DNA of 64,000 nucleotides from B10-G9 sp964627755 (GCA_964627755.1 CAZVIH010000093.1:15353-79352); one strand, 5' to 3'. Positions 9,105-18,661 are shown, counted from the stretch's first letter. Made by a program: numbers and translations. Notes: generated from the letters alone by a model not told the origin.

Positions 9105-11210
9105 ATGAGCCAAATACAGTTTTCACCGGTTATCATACCTTCCATAATTGCGGCAATATTGGGAATTTTCTCCACTGTTATACTCTGGAATCGCCGTGAA
9201 AGCGAGCCAGCGATTCCCCTGTTTTTACTCTTCATCTCAGTTTCAATCTGGTCCTTTTGTTATTCCCTTGAAGTCATGGCAGTGGAATTTTCGACCAAAG
9301 TGATCTGGCTGAAACTAGAATATTTTGGGATTGCCCCGGTAACACTCTTCTGGTTATTATTCTGCCTCCGATATGCTAAGATTCAAAAGCCTGATACAAA
9401 ATCTTTTTTCCTGATCTTCTCCTGGATCCAACTGACAACGATGATCATGGCCTTAACCAACGATTCCCATCATCTTTTGTGGTCCAATATCGCTGGTTCA
9501 CCACTATATGGTGGTGTGCTGGAACTGCAATATGGACCCTGGTTCTGGGTTCATCTTGGTTCCTCCTACTTGCTGTACCTGGCAGGTTTTTATTTCCTCG
9601 TTAAGAATTATTTCAACACTCCGAAGAAAATGCGCCAGCAGGTGAGTTTTGTAGGATTAGCCGGAGCCATTCCCGGTATCGCCAGCATCATTTACCTTAG
9701 CGGACGCAATCCTTTCCCACTGCTGGATTTGACGTCGTTGAGTTTTGCTCTGACAGGGATCATTATCGTATATGTCTTATTTTTCTATCGTTTCCTGGAT
9801 ATCATTCCAATTGCCCGCGATACAACTATTGAAAATATGCGAGACGGCATAATAGTTGTGGATCTGAACGATCGGGTGGTTGATATAAATCCCGCTGCAG
9901 AAAGGATCATCAATCTAAGTTTCGCGGAGGTAGTTGGGCGGCCCTCCTCAGAAGTGCTCCCAGATCTGGTAAACTGGATTTCTTCGTCCAAGGAAGACAG
10001 AACACCAGTTAAGGTATTGACTCTCGGAGAAGGACAGGATAAAAAGTTCTATGTCCTAAACCTGCTGCCTCTCTCTGATGCCCAGAAATCCCTGGTCGGG
10101 TATACTGTAATATTTCATGATAATACCGAGTCCTATAACCTCACAAAAAGCCTGAAGGATCAGGCTGATCGCCTGGTCGTTTTATACAATATCGGTAAGG
10201 CGATCACCAGCACCCTAAAGATCGATGCCTTACTAGAGTTGATCTATACTCAACTCTCCAAAGTTATCCAGAGCGACGCTTATTTTGTAGCTCTCTATCT
10301 TCCAGAAACCCATCAGATGGATATCCGCATCCTCTATGACGAAGGCAAACGATACCCTCCGGCGATCGTAGATGCCGATGAAGGTCTCTCAAGCTGGATC
10401 GTTGAAAATAAAAAACCGCTCTTGATCCAGGACCTGAGGAAGGAAATGGACGATCTTCCCGTACGCCCCATCCTGGTAGGTGAAAAAAAGCTCTCCAGAT
10501 CCTGGTTAGGGGTTCCGTTATTAATCGAGAACAACCTGATTGGCCTGCTTGCTGTTGCCAGCTACAAACCCAATATTTTTAATAATACTGATAAATTGTT
10601 TATGGAGCAAATTAGTCAGCAAGCTGTCTTGAGCATTCAGAATGCGCGCCATTATGAAGAGGTCACCCGCCAGGCCAAATTGGATTCCTTGACCGGGGTC
10701 AGCAATCACAACCACTTCATTGAAACCCTCTACAAGGAAAGTGAAGTCGCTCTCTCTGCCCAGTCCCCCATTTCGCTGATCATGGTGGATATCGATCATT
10801 TTAAAATTTATAATGACACCTACGGACACATTATCGGCGATCAAGTACTGCGGTTGACAGTCCAGGCCATCCAATCCCATATCAAGAATACCGATATTGT
10901 TGGCCGCTGGGGTGGCGAGGAATTTGGAATTGTCCTGCCCAACGCCACCACGTCCCAGGCTAATATGGTTGCCAACCGGATCAGAAGAACACTCTCCGAG
11001 CTGCCGTTATTCGACGTGGAAGGCCAAACCATACCAAAACCTACCATCAGCCAGGGTATCGCAACCATCCCGAACCATACCAGTGATGTAAATGAACTTG
11101 TAGTGATCGCGGACAGAGCCCTCTACCGCGCAAAAGCAAGAGGTCGGGATCAGGTTGCGGTTGGAATACCTTCCAAGGCCCCGGATTCCCGTGAACAAGA
11201 ATCTAACTAA
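9105..11210 (+). CDS. Diguanylate cyclase with 7TM, PAS and GAF domains
   Basis: A 701-residue protein that should make cyclic di-GMP. The N-terminal 230 residues match the seven-helix sensory region found at the start of some histidine kinases. A PAS domain (about 240-340), a GAF domain (about 360-525) and a C-terminal GGDEF domain (about 530-690) follow. The active-site loop is G603-G-E-E-F607, the active variant. The inhibitory I-site, normally RxxD five residues earlier, reads K594-N-T-D597, so product feedback is probably weak or absent. It lies 68 bases after the kinase-like gene and is likely the output arm of the three-gene sensory cluster (inference). Confidence 0.92.
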   Translation: MSQIQFSPVIIPSIIAAILGIFSTVILWNRRESEPAIPLFLLFISVSIWSFCYSLEVMAVEFSTKVIWLKLEYFGIAPVTLFWLLFCLRYAKIQKPDTKSFFLIFSWIQLTTMIMALTNDSHHLLWSNIAGSPLYGGVLELQYGPWFWVHLGSSYLLYLAGFYFLVKNYFNTPKKMRQQVSFVGLAGAIPGIASIIYLSGRNPFPLLDLTSLSFALTGIIIVYVLFFYRFLDIIPIARDTTIENMRDGIIVVDLNDRVVDINPAAERIINLSFAEVVGRPSSEVLPDLVNWISSSKEDRTPVKVLTLGEGQDKKFYVLNLLPLSDAQKSLVGYTVIFHDNTESYNLTKSLKDQADRLVVLYNIGKAITSTLKIDALLELIYTQLSKVIQSDAYFVALYLPETHQMDIRILYDEGKRYPPAIVDADEGLSSWIVENKKPLLIQDLRKEMDDLPVRPILVGEKKLSRSWLGVPLLIENNLIGLLAVASYKPNIFNNTDKLFMEQISQQAVLSIQNARHYEEVTRQAKLDSLTGVSNHNHFIETLYKESEVALSAQSPISLIMVDIDHFKIYNDTYGHIIGDQVLRLTVQAIQSHIKNTDIVGRWGGEEFGIVLPNATTSQANMVANRIRRTLSELPLFDVEGQTIPKPTISQGIATIPNHTSDVNELVVIADRALYRAKARGRDQVAVGIPSKAPDSREQESN

Positions 11211-11273
11211 TTGATATCCCGCGAACCTGAAACAATCTCTCCCTCCGCAGATCTCCTATGTTAAAATCGATGT

Positions 11274-12191
11274 ATGGATAGTCGTATTGTATTTATGGGT
11301 ACACCGGATTTTGCTGGGCCTTCTTTGATCCATCTGGCGGAAGATTTTAAGATTGCTGGAGTTATCACCCAACCTGATCGGCCATCAGGTAGGGGCAGGA
11401 AGCTGGTCCCATCAGCTGTCAAAGATATCGCTATAAAACTTGGGCTTGAAATATTCCAACCGGAAAATGCAAATACTGATACCGCTCTGCAAAAGATCCA
11501 GAACTGGAAACCAGATCTGATCTGTGTAGCTGCATATGGCCAAATCCTGAAATCTTCCCTGCTGGATCTTCCACCATTTGGCTGCATTAATGTCCATGCC
11601 TCGCTGCTGCCCCGTTGGCGAGGAGCTTCCCCCATCAATGCTGCCATCCAGCATGGTGATTCCCATTCAGGTGTGACTATCATGAAAATGAGCCCGGGGC
11701 TGGATGATGGTCCGATCCTGGCCCAGGAATCTACTGAGATCCTTCAAGAAGAGACTGCTGGATCCTTATCTGATCGTCTGGCAGAGCTGGGAGGAAATTT
11801 ATTGAGAGTCACTATTCCTCTATATATTAATGGAAAGATCACTCCCCAGATTCAGGATTCATCTTCAGCAACTTATGCTCCTCAGCTAAAAAAGAGCGAC
11901 GGGGAATTGAAATTCGAGCAGAACGCTGAAACTCTTGCACGCACAGTCCGGGCTTTTTCTCCCTGGCCGGGGACTTATACATACTGGAAAGAGGCACGAT
12001 TGATCATCCATCAGGCACAGGCAATTTCCGTAACCTCACCTGGGGTCGGGGTGTTTACTGTATATAATGGATGTCCGGCAATTGGAACCGGCGCGGGGAT
12101 ATTGGTTCTGAATCAGCTGCAGCTGTCCGGGAAGAAAAAGGTAACAGGTCCAGCCTTTTTAAACGGTAACCCTAATTGGATGGAACACTAA
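11274..12191 (+). CDS. fmt: Methionyl-tRNA formyltransferase
   Basis: A 305-residue enzyme that formylates the initiator Met-tRNA with 10-formyl-tetrahydrofolate. The N-terminal Rossmann-like domain carries the folate-binding SLLPRWRG motif and the catalytic triad N106, H108 and D144, at the same positions as in E. coli Fmt. The C-terminal domain (about 205-305) is a shortened OB-fold tRNA-binding region. The usual partner def is not adjacent. There is no ribosome site before the ATG; instead TAAAAT lies 6 bases upstream, which suggests a leaderless message. Confidence 0.95.
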   Translation: MDSRIVFMGTPDFAGPSLIHLAEDFKIAGVITQPDRPSGRGRKLVPSAVKDIAIKLGLEIFQPENANTDTALQKIQNWKPDLICVAAYGQILKSSLLDLPPFGCINVHASLLPRWRGASPINAAIQHGDSHSGVTIMKMSPGLDDGPILAQESTEILQEETAGSLSDRLAELGGNLLRVTIPLYINGKITPQIQDSSSATYAPQLKKSDGELKFEQNAETLARTVRAFSPWPGTYTYWKEARLIIHQAQAISVTSPGVGVFTVYNGCPAIGTGAGILVLNQLQLSGKKKVTGPAFLNGNPNWMEH

Positions 12192-12233
12192 TCAAGGACA
12201 CTAACAAGCCTTACCAGGGGATTTTAACAGTAT

Positions 12234-12881
12234 ATGAAGGAAATTGAAAATAAACCACCTAATTTGCTTTTTGTGTTTTTACGGCATGGTCAATCCACCG
12301 GGAACGCGGATAATCGTCATCAAGGCCAAGCTGACTATCCACTTACCGATGCCGGTATTCTCCAGGCAGAACTACTGGCCTCCGACTGGTCAGAAAGTGG
12401 AGTACAGTTCGATCTAGCCATTTCCAGCCCACAATCAAGGGCCAAACAGACGGCAAAAATCATCACTGATGTTATTAAAACAAAAGTTGAGTTCGATCCT
12501 CTTTGGATGGAGCGCGATAATGGTGAACTGGCAGGTTTGCTGCATGAAGAAGCCATGCAATCCCACCCAACCCCTGATTTCATCCCCCTCCACCAACCAA
12601 TTGCCAACACTGGCGAAAGCCAGTGGGAGCTATTTTTAAGAGCTGGTACAGCAGTAAATAAACTGGTCAAGTATCCTCCAGGAAAGTACCTGATCATCTC
12701 TCACGGCGGGTTTTTGAATATGGTGATGCATGCCCTGATCGGCCAGGCTCCCCAGCCTAATTTCCAGGGACCAGTTTTTCGTTTTTCAAATACCGGGTAT
12801 TCCACCATCCAGTACAGACCCGGAAATGATAATTGGGTCTTTTTTGAACAAAATAACACCAGCCACCTTGATAAAAAATAA
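12234..12881 (+). CDS. Histidine phosphatase (phosphoglycerate mutase-like)
   Basis: A 215-residue protein of the branch-1 histidine phosphatase family. The phospho-histidine is H18 in FLRHGQSTGN, the acid/base glutamate is in the MERDNGEL string near E93, and the second catalytic histidine is H157 in IISHGGF. The family covers cofactor-dependent mutases, sugar phosphatases and cobalamin phosphatases; nothing in the sequence or neighbours fixes the substrate, and the length and lack of mutase inserts favour a broad phosphatase. It lies between fmt and a panE-like gene with 42- and 15-base gaps, so the three may be co-transcribed. Confidence 0.85.
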   Translation: MKEIENKPPNLLFVFLRHGQSTGNADNRHQGQADYPLTDAGILQAELLASDWSESGVQFDLAISSPQSRAKQTAKIITDVIKTKVEFDPLWMERDNGELAGLLHEEAMQSHPTPDFIPLHQPIANTGESQWELFLRAGTAVNKLVKYPPGKYLIISHGGFLNMVMHALIGQAPQPNFQGPVFRFSNTGYSTIQYRPGNDNWVFFEQNNTSHLDKK

Positions 12882-12896
12882 AGTCCAGGCACATAT

Positions 12897-13952
12897 ATGA
12901 AAAAACGATTCCTGATCCTGGGGGCTGGCGCAATCGGTTCATACCTGGGGGCCTCCCTGGCCCTCAATGGACACGAGGTGGTATACCTGGAGAGGGAAAA
13001 AGACATCGCCTCACTCCAAAGGCAGGGGATAATAATGGAGCTGGAAGGGAAAGTATATTCCGTATCCTCTCCCACTTACACAAGCTCTTTGGATCTGGCC
13101 CTTAACCTAGGTTTGGATTTAATTGTCCTGGCTGTCAAAACATACCATCTTGATGCTATCCTACCCGAATTTATCCACCTCAGGGAAACTCTCCCACCCC
13201 TGCTCTGTTTGCAAAATGGTGTTGAAAGTGAAAAAAGACTCGCCGAATCACTCGGTACCGGGCTCATCATTCCCGGCACAGTCACATCAGCTGTAGATTG
13301 TCTCAGTAAGGGGAACATCATCGTCAGGAAAGTGCGAGGGATGGGTATTGCCGGAAACCATCCACTGGTAAAGGATCTTGTACAGGTCTTTCTTGAGGTT
13401 GGGATAAATTGTAAATATTATCCCAACCCTGAGAATATGAAATGGTCCAAACTGCTGACCAATCTGCTAGGCAATGCCAGCTCTGCAATACTCGATTTAA
13501 CACCATCGGAGATATATTCGAATCCAGCTCTTTATCAGGTGGAACTGGAACAGGTCCGCGAAGCGTTAAATGTGATGAAAATCCAGGGAATTAAAACCGT
13601 TAATTTACCCGGGGTTCCTGTAAAAACGCTCGCTGCGGTCATTAAATATCTGCCGTACTGGCTCTCCCAACCTTTATTATCCAGGATGATTGGAGGCGGG
13701 AGGGGAAAGAAAATGCCGTCCTTTCACATAGACCTCTACAGCGGCCGAGGGCATAGTGAGGTTGGCCAGCTTAATGGAGCAGTCGCCAGAGCTGGAAAAT
13801 CGCTTCAAACTCCAACCCCAGTGAATGATTATTTAACAAATACACTTCTTTCATTAATAAAGGGAGATATACCCCTCGAGACTTATAGTCAGGGTACGGA
13901 AGAATACCTTATTCAACTGGCAGCCAGCAAATTGGAAATCAGTTCATCCTGA
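12897..13952 (+). CDS. panE: 2-dehydropantoate 2-reductase family protein
   Basis: A 351-residue NADP-dependent reductase of the ketopantoate reductase family, which makes pantoate for coenzyme A. The N-terminus has the dinucleotide-binding ILGAGAIGSYLGASLA, the mid part KTYHLDA and QNGVE motifs, and the conserved lysine region NMKWSKLLTNLLGNA. It is longer than E. coli PanE (303 residues), with an insert around residues 220-270 containing KYLPYWLSQP, so it may be a paralogue with another 2-oxoacid substrate. It converges on the nucleoside phosphorylase gene with only 5 bases between stops. No other pantothenate gene is present. Confidence 0.82.
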   Translation: MKKRFLILGAGAIGSYLGASLALNGHEVVYLEREKDIASLQRQGIIMELEGKVYSVSSPTYTSSLDLALNLGLDLIVLAVKTYHLDAILPEFIHLRETLPPLLCLQNGVESEKRLAESLGTGLIIPGTVTSAVDCLSKGNIIVRKVRGMGIAGNHPLVKDLVQVFLEVGINCKYYPNPENMKWSKLLTNLLGNASSAILDLTPSEIYSNPALYQVELEQVREALNVMKIQGIKTVNLPGVPVKTLAAVIKYLPYWLSQPLLSRMIGGGRGKKMPSFHIDLYSGRGHSEVGQLNGAVARAGKSLQTPTPVNDYLTNTLLSLIKGDIPLETYSQGTEEYLIQLAASKLEISSS

Positions 13953-13957
13953 TATTA

Positions 13958-15262
13958 TCAGCGGATGATGTCATATACCAGGGGGAGCCGGTCCACAGGA
14001 GAATCACTCCATTTATGGGCTTTCAATAATCGTTCTCTGGCCAGATCTAAATCAGCTTGATTTGCGGCGTGGATGATAAACAAATCATCACCTGCATTGA
14101 TGCGGTCCCCAACTTCCCTCAGTATCTCAATACCCACTGTGTGATCGATCTGATCATCCTTTTTTGCACGACCTGCGCCGAGGTCTACCGCTGTTTCTCC
14201 CACGATGCGAGCGTGAATCTGACTCAGATAACCAGCTTCTGGAGAAGTAACCACCTCGATAATCACAGCTTCAGGGAATTTATCCGGATCTTCAACATAT
14301 GATGCGTCACCACCCTGGGCTTTTACTAACTCCACGAATTTCATCCAGGCTGAACCGTCTTTAAGGGCCTGGACTGCTTTCTCACGAGCTTCATTGCCGT
14401 CAGCGGCAGCTTCTCCCAGGATCAACATCTGTTCTGCCACATCCAGACAGTGTTCCCTAAAACTTGCGGGTCCCCTTCCCTGTAAAGTATTTATCGCTTC
14501 CTTAACTTCTAGAATATTCCCTACGGCAATCCCCAGGGGCTGATTCATATCCGAGATCAAGGCGACCGCTTTCCGGCCAGCCAGGTGGGCAATATCCACC
14601 ATAAATTTAGCCAGGTCTTTGGCTTCTTCCTGGGTGGCCATAAACGCTCCCAGACCGATTTTAACATCCAGGACAATCGCCTGTGCCCCAGCAGCGATCT
14701 TTTTACTCATGATCGAAGATGCGATCAAAGGGATGGAATCCACGGTCCCGGAGACATCGCGCAAAGCATAAAACTTTCCATCTGCAGGTGCCAGAATAGC
14801 TGTTTGTCCGGCCAGAACCAAACCGATCTCTTTAAGCTGGGATAAAAACTCTTCCTGGGTCAGATTGACCCTAAAACCCGGGATAGATTCCATTTTATCC
14901 AGTGTACCGCCAGTAAATCCCAGTCCCCTTCCGGACATCTTCCCTACCGGAAGTCCACAGGCCGCAACCAGAGGTTCCACAACCAGAGTAGTCTTATCAC
15001 CAACGCCACCGCTTGAATGTTTATCGACCGCCAGTGGAACCGCCGGTGATAAATCCAGTGTTTCACCCGAATTAACCATGGCCATCGTCAGGTCTGTGGT
15101 CTCCTGGGGCGTCATGCCTTTTAGCAGAACAGCCATCGCCCAAGATGATGCCTGATAGTCAGGAATTGAGCCATCTGTGAATCCCCGGACGAAAAATTCG
15201 ATTTCTTCCTTGGTTAATTCCAGCCCGTCGCGTTTTTTGATAATAATGTCAACAGCTCGCAT
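13958..15262 (-). CDS. pdp: Pyrimidine-nucleoside (thymidine) phosphorylase
   Basis: A 434-residue enzyme of nucleoside phosphorylase family II, which splits thymidine, deoxyuridine or uridine with phosphate. The family signature SGRGLGFTGGTLDKMESIPG and the phosphate-binding VDKHSSGGVGDKTT are both complete, and the length matches DeoA and Pdp. Sequence alone does not separate DeoA (deoxy-specific) from Pdp (also uridine). It is the last gene of a minus-strand run behind the EamA transporter (94-base gap) and works in the same salvage area as upp at 18752, although that gene is in a separate unit. Confidence 0.93.
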   Translation of the reverse strand: MRAVDIIIKKRDGLELTKEEIEFFVRGFTDGSIPDYQASSWAMAVLLKGMTPQETTDLTMAMVNSGETLDLSPAVPLAVDKHSSGGVGDKTTLVVEPLVAACGLPVGKMSGRGLGFTGGTLDKMESIPGFRVNLTQEEFLSQLKEIGLVLAGQTAILAPADGKFYALRDVSGTVDSIPLIASSIMSKKIAAGAQAIVLDVKIGLGAFMATQEEAKDLAKFMVDIAHLAGRKAVALISDMNQPLGIAVGNILEVKEAINTLQGRGPASFREHCLDVAEQMLILGEAAADGNEAREKAVQALKDGSAWMKFVELVKAQGGDASYVEDPDKFPEAVIIEVVTSPEAGYLSQIHARIVGETAVDLGAGRAKKDDQIDHTVGIEILREVGDRINAGDDLFIIHAANQADLDLARERLLKAHKWSDSPVDRLPLVYDIIR

Positions 15263-15356
15263 GGCAGCTCCAATTCCTGAAACGACAATTCCATTTGGAT
15301 GATTGTAAATTATACCGTAACCAAAATAACCTTATATTTGCTTGTAGGGGGTGTGC

Positions 15357-16274
15357 CTACTCTGTTTCCGGGAGGCTTTTTTTATTATTGACTCGAAATA
15401 TCCCTGTCACTCCAACCATTACAAAAAATCCTCCGACGATGGTCCAGAGAGTAATTGGTTCTCTTAATATTAACCACCCCAGAAGGACAGCAATGACTGG
15501 ATTTACATAGGCGTAAGTCGTGACCAGACTAGTTGGAAGCACCTGCAGGGCACTCACAAATGCAGTAAAAGCCAGGATCGAGCCAAAAATAACCAGGTAT
15601 CCCCAGGCCAGCCAGGCTTCTGTTGTGGGTATAGGCAAAGGTTCGCGGACAATCAAGGCGATTAAAACAAAAAATACACCGCCAAAAAGCTGTTGATAGG
15701 CTGAACTTACTCCTCTGCTCAGGCTGACAGGTTTACGGGTTTGGAGTACCAGACCTGAAGACCAGCTGAAACTTGCCAATAACACAGCCAGAATCGATAA
15801 GATATCAGCCTTGACACCCGATGTTAGGAGAGGCAGGCTGAGTACAATTATCCCGCCAAAGCCTACAATAAGTGAACCTATTAATAATAGCGACGGCATC
15901 CGTTTATCCAGGATGGACTCAAATAACGCCACCCAAATGGGAGTGCTGGCTACAACCAGGGCAGCAATCCCGGAATCGATACGCTGCTCAGCTATTACAA
16001 CCAACCCATTTCCGCCGATCCAGAGCAGAAATCCGGAAGCAATTAGCACTTTGAGATCCATTTTGCCAGGGCGAATATCCTTCCCCCGAATTACAGCCAG
16101 AAGAAGCAGAATACTTCCGGCTGCCAGAACTCGCAGGCCTCCGAACCAAAAAGGATGGAAACCTGATCCACTGCGAATGCCGATTCGGATTGCCAGATAG
16201 GTGCTTCCCCACACAAAATAAACGATAAATAAATTTATCAGGCCAGCGGGGGTTATTTTTTTATTCTCATCCAC
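15357..16274 (-). CDS. EamA/DMT-family permease
   Basis: A membrane protein of 305 residues with ten hydrophobic helices in two EamA repeats; the first repeat opens with FIVYFVWGSTYLAIRIG, the classic family start, and the second ends in LGWLILREPITLWTIVG. Members export amino acids, metabolites or drugs, and the substrate cannot be told from sequence. I chose the GTG at 16274 because GGGAG lies six bases before it; an upstream GTG at 16310 overlaps the queA stop and has no such site. It follows queA in the same direction and may be co-transcribed. Confidence 0.88.
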   Translation of the reverse strand: MDENKKITPAGLINLFIVYFVWGSTYLAIRIGIRSGSGFHPFWFGGLRVLAAGSILLLLAVIRGKDIRPGKMDLKVLIASGFLLWIGGNGLVVIAEQRIDSGIAALVVASTPIWVALFESILDKRMPSLLLIGSLIVGFGGIIVLSLPLLTSGVKADILSILAVLLASFSWSSGLVLQTRKPVSLSRGVSSAYQQLFGGVFFVLIALIVREPLPIPTTEAWLAWGYLVIFGSILAFTAFVSALQVLPTSLVTTYAYVNPVIAVLLGWLILREPITLWTIVGGFFVMVGVTGIFRVNNKKSLPETE

Positions 16275-16306
16275 ATTAAACTCCCATACAAATAATTCGT
16301 TTCTGA

Positions 16307-17329
16307 TCACTCCAACAGCATTGCATCTCCAAAGGAGTAAAATCGATATCCTTCCTGCATTGCTATTTGATACAGCTCAAGGATCTTTTCCCTTCCTGCA
16401 AATGCGCTGACCATCATCACCAAGGTCGATTCAGGGAGGTGGAAATTAGTAAGCATACTATCCACAATTTGAAACTGAAACCCGGGTAAAATGAACAGGT
16501 CCGTTTTGCCCTGATAGGGAGATATTCCAATTTCCAGATCACTTTGCCGGGCAGCAGTTTCAAGGGTTCTCACTGAAGTAGTACCCACAGCAATGACCCT
16601 GCCACCAGATTGCCTGGTTTGATTGATAAGCTCAGCTGTTTCGTCAGGAAGGCGGCACCATTCTTGATGGATCTTGTGATCTCTGGGGTCCTCTTCATGA
16701 ACTGGCGCAAACGTATCCAGACCAATATGCAGTGTGACCACAGCAATCCGGATTCCTTTTTTCTGGATTTTTTCCAGCAAAGCAGGTGTAAAATGCAAAC
16801 CCGCCGTTGGTGCAGCAGCTGAACCAGATTCCCTGGCATAAACTGTCTGATAACGTTCCGGTTGATCTAGATGTTCATGGATGTAGGGAGGCAGAGGTAC
16901 ATTACCGATCTGGTCAAGCAAGGGTTCAATTGGATCCTGAAATTGGATCTTCCTTACAGATCCTCCCAGGTCATCCTCAATATAAACCTCCGGGCCATTA
17001 TCGATCTGAATTCTAGTACCTGGCTTAATACCCTTCCCTCCAACCAACGCTTCCCAGATGCCCTTCTTTAACTCACGAAGGAGCAGCAATTCAGCTTTTC
17101 CGCCAGTAAGGACTTTTTTACCAAACAGTCGGGCCTGGATCACTCTGGTCTGATTGATCACCAGCAGATCATTTTCACGCAGCAGATCCACAAGCTGGTA
17201 AAAATGGTGGTGCTCAACATTTTCAAGTTTCCGGTTATAAACCAGCAAACGTGAAGAATCCCGGGGATATACCGGATGTTGGGCAATAAACTCTTTTGGT
17301 AAATAATATGAGAAATCCGATGTTTTCAA
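16307..17329 (-). CDS. queA: S-adenosylmethionine:tRNA ribosyltransferase-isomerase
   Basis: A 340-residue enzyme that transfers and isomerises the ribose of SAM onto 7-aminomethyl-deazaguanine in tRNA, the penultimate step of queuosine synthesis. The start MKTSDFSYYLP, the RDSSRLLVY string, the SAAAPTAGLHFT motif and the C-terminal NFHLPESTLVMMVSAF are all family hallmarks, and the length is standard. The start codon appears to be TTG (17329-17327), fixed by the conserved N-terminus. It lies 12 bases after a DUF2905 gene that follows ruvB, an order seen in many bacteria. Confidence 0.95.
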   Translation of the reverse strand: MKTSDFSYYLPKEFIAQHPVYPRDSSRLLVYNRKLENVEHHHFYQLVDLLRENDLLVINQTRVIQARLFGKKVLTGGKAELLLLRELKKGIWEALVGGKGIKPGTRIQIDNGPEVYIEDDLGGSVRKIQFQDPIEPLLDQIGNVPLPPYIHEHLDQPERYQTVYARESGSAAAPTAGLHFTPALLEKIQKKGIRIAVVTLHIGLDTFAPVHEEDPRDHKIHQEWCRLPDETAELINQTRQSGGRVIAVGTTSVRTLETAARQSDLEIGISPYQGKTDLFILPGFQFQIVDSMLTNFHLPESTLVMMVSAFAGREKILELYQIAMQEGYRFYSFGDAMLLE

Positions 17330-17341
17330 TATTTCACTTCT

Positions 17342-17575
17342 TTATTTTTTAAACAAGATCAGCAAGATATTAAGAATGACCGTGATCACAATCGAGATCA
17401 GCAGCGATGATACCAGAGGAACAACACAGGTGATATTTCCCAGTTTAAACACAATATCGCCCGGTAATCTTCCCAGGGAAATATTGGATTTAGCGGCCAG
17501 GAATAACAAACCGGCAATAATTAGGAGGATCAAAGCAAATACAGCCACTATCCGGGCTAATGGCATCAGATCCAT
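17342..17575 (-). CDS. DUF2905 family small membrane protein
   Basis: A 77-residue protein with two membrane helices (about residues 6-26 and 52-74) flanking the family signature SLGRLPGDIVFKLGNITCVVP. DUF2905 has no assigned biochemical function but is commonly encoded beside ruvB and queA, exactly as here, with gaps of 8 and 12 bases. Any link to Holliday-junction processing or tRNA modification would be guesswork. Confidence 0.88.
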   Translation of the reverse strand: MDLMPLARIVAVFALILLIIAGLLFLAAKSNISLGRLPGDIVFKLGNITCVVPLVSSLLISIVITVILNILLILFKK

Positions 17576-17583
17576 ATCTTTCC

Positions 17584-18618
17584 TCAGTTGATTAGTCTGG
17601 GCTGAGATGCGTCTGGGGGTGGTTCCAAACCCAAATGGAGATAGGCCTGCTGGGTTGCGACTCTTCCCTGGGAGGTTCGCTGCATTAATCCCAACTGGAG
17701 TAAATAAGGTTCGACCACATCCATGATCGTATCTGCATCCTCTCGAATAGAGGCAGCTATTGTCTTTAGTCCTACAGGTCCGCCTTGATACTTTACAACT
17801 ATTGCTTGAAGCACCCGGCGATCCATTGAATCCAGTCCTTCTTTATCGATCTTCAATAATTCCAACGCCTGTTGAGAAATTGATGAAGTGATCACTCCCT
17901 CCCCGCGCACCTGGGCAAAATCCCTAACTCTGCGGAGAAGGCGCAGGGCAACTCTGGGTGTGCCGCGGGAGCGGGAAGCGATTTCTTTGATCCCAGCAGA
18001 TTCGGAAGGGACTTCCAGCCGTTCTGCCGCCATCACGATAATTTTCTCAATCGCATCAACTGTATAATAGTCCAGACGGTAAACCGCCCCAAACCGGGCC
18101 CGTAATGGTGCTGTAACCAATGCTAAGCGGGTGGTCGCGCCCACGATTGTAAATTTGGGCAGTTTCAGACGGACTGAGCGGGCAGAAGGACCTTTTCCAA
18201 TGATGATATCAAGGGAATAATCCTCCATAGCCGGATAGAGGACCTCTTCAACCGCCCGACCCAGTCTGTGGATCTCATCGATGAAAAGGATGTCACCTTC
18301 GTTCAGGTTGGTTAAGATCGCCGCCAGATCGCCAGCTCTTTCCACTGCTGGACCTGACGTGATCTTAATATGAACACCCATCTCATTGGCAAGGATGTGC
18401 GCCAGGGTAGTCTTACCCAATCCTGGGGGACCGTAAAATAGAACATGGTCCAGAGCTTCCTCCCGGTGCTGGGCTGCAGAGATCAATATCTCAAGATTCT
18501 CCCTGATGACATCCTGCCCGATCATACCGCCCAGAGATTGGGGGCGAAGCGCATGATCAAGATGGTCTCCCGGTTTAGAATCAGAGTCCACCAGGCGGTT
18601 TGGTTGTGTATCATCCAT
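17584..18618 (-). CDS. ruvB: Holliday junction branch-migration ATPase RuvB
   Basis: A 344-residue AAA+ motor that drives branch migration with RuvA. It has Walker A GPPGLGKTT, Walker B FIDEIHR, sensor 1 GATTR, the arginine-finger region APLRARFG and a C-terminal winged helix with GGPVGLKTIAASI. The ATG at 18618 gives MDDTQPNRLV, the family's usual short N-terminus; an in-frame extension to 18753 is rejected because it is unlike RuvB and runs into the upp start. No ribosome site precedes the ATG, but TATAAT sits exactly seven bases upstream, suggesting a leaderless transcript. ruvA and ruvC are not in the window. Confidence 0.96.
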   Translation of the reverse strand: MDDTQPNRLVDSDSKPGDHLDHALRPQSLGGMIGQDVIRENLEILISAAQHREEALDHVLFYGPPGLGKTTLAHILANEMGVHIKITSGPAVERAGDLAAILTNLNEGDILFIDEIHRLGRAVEEVLYPAMEDYSLDIIIGKGPSARSVRLKLPKFTIVGATTRLALVTAPLRARFGAVYRLDYYTVDAIEKIIVMAAERLEVPSESAGIKEIASRSRGTPRVALRLLRRVRDFAQVRGEGVITSSISQQALELLKIDKEGLDSMDRRVLQAIVVKYQGGPVGLKTIAASIREDADTIMDVVEPYLLQLGLMQRTSQGRVATQQAYLHLGLEPPPDASQPRLIN

Positions 18619-18625
18619 GTCTAAG

Positions 18626-18631
18626 ATTATA
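18626..18631 (-). promoter_or_regulatory. -10 element for a leaderless ruvB transcript
   Basis: TATAAT on the minus strand followed by seven bases and the ruvB ATG. No good -35 was seen. Confidence 0.4.
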
Positions 18632-18661
18632 CCGAAGGTGGACCTAAATGCGTAGGAAAGT

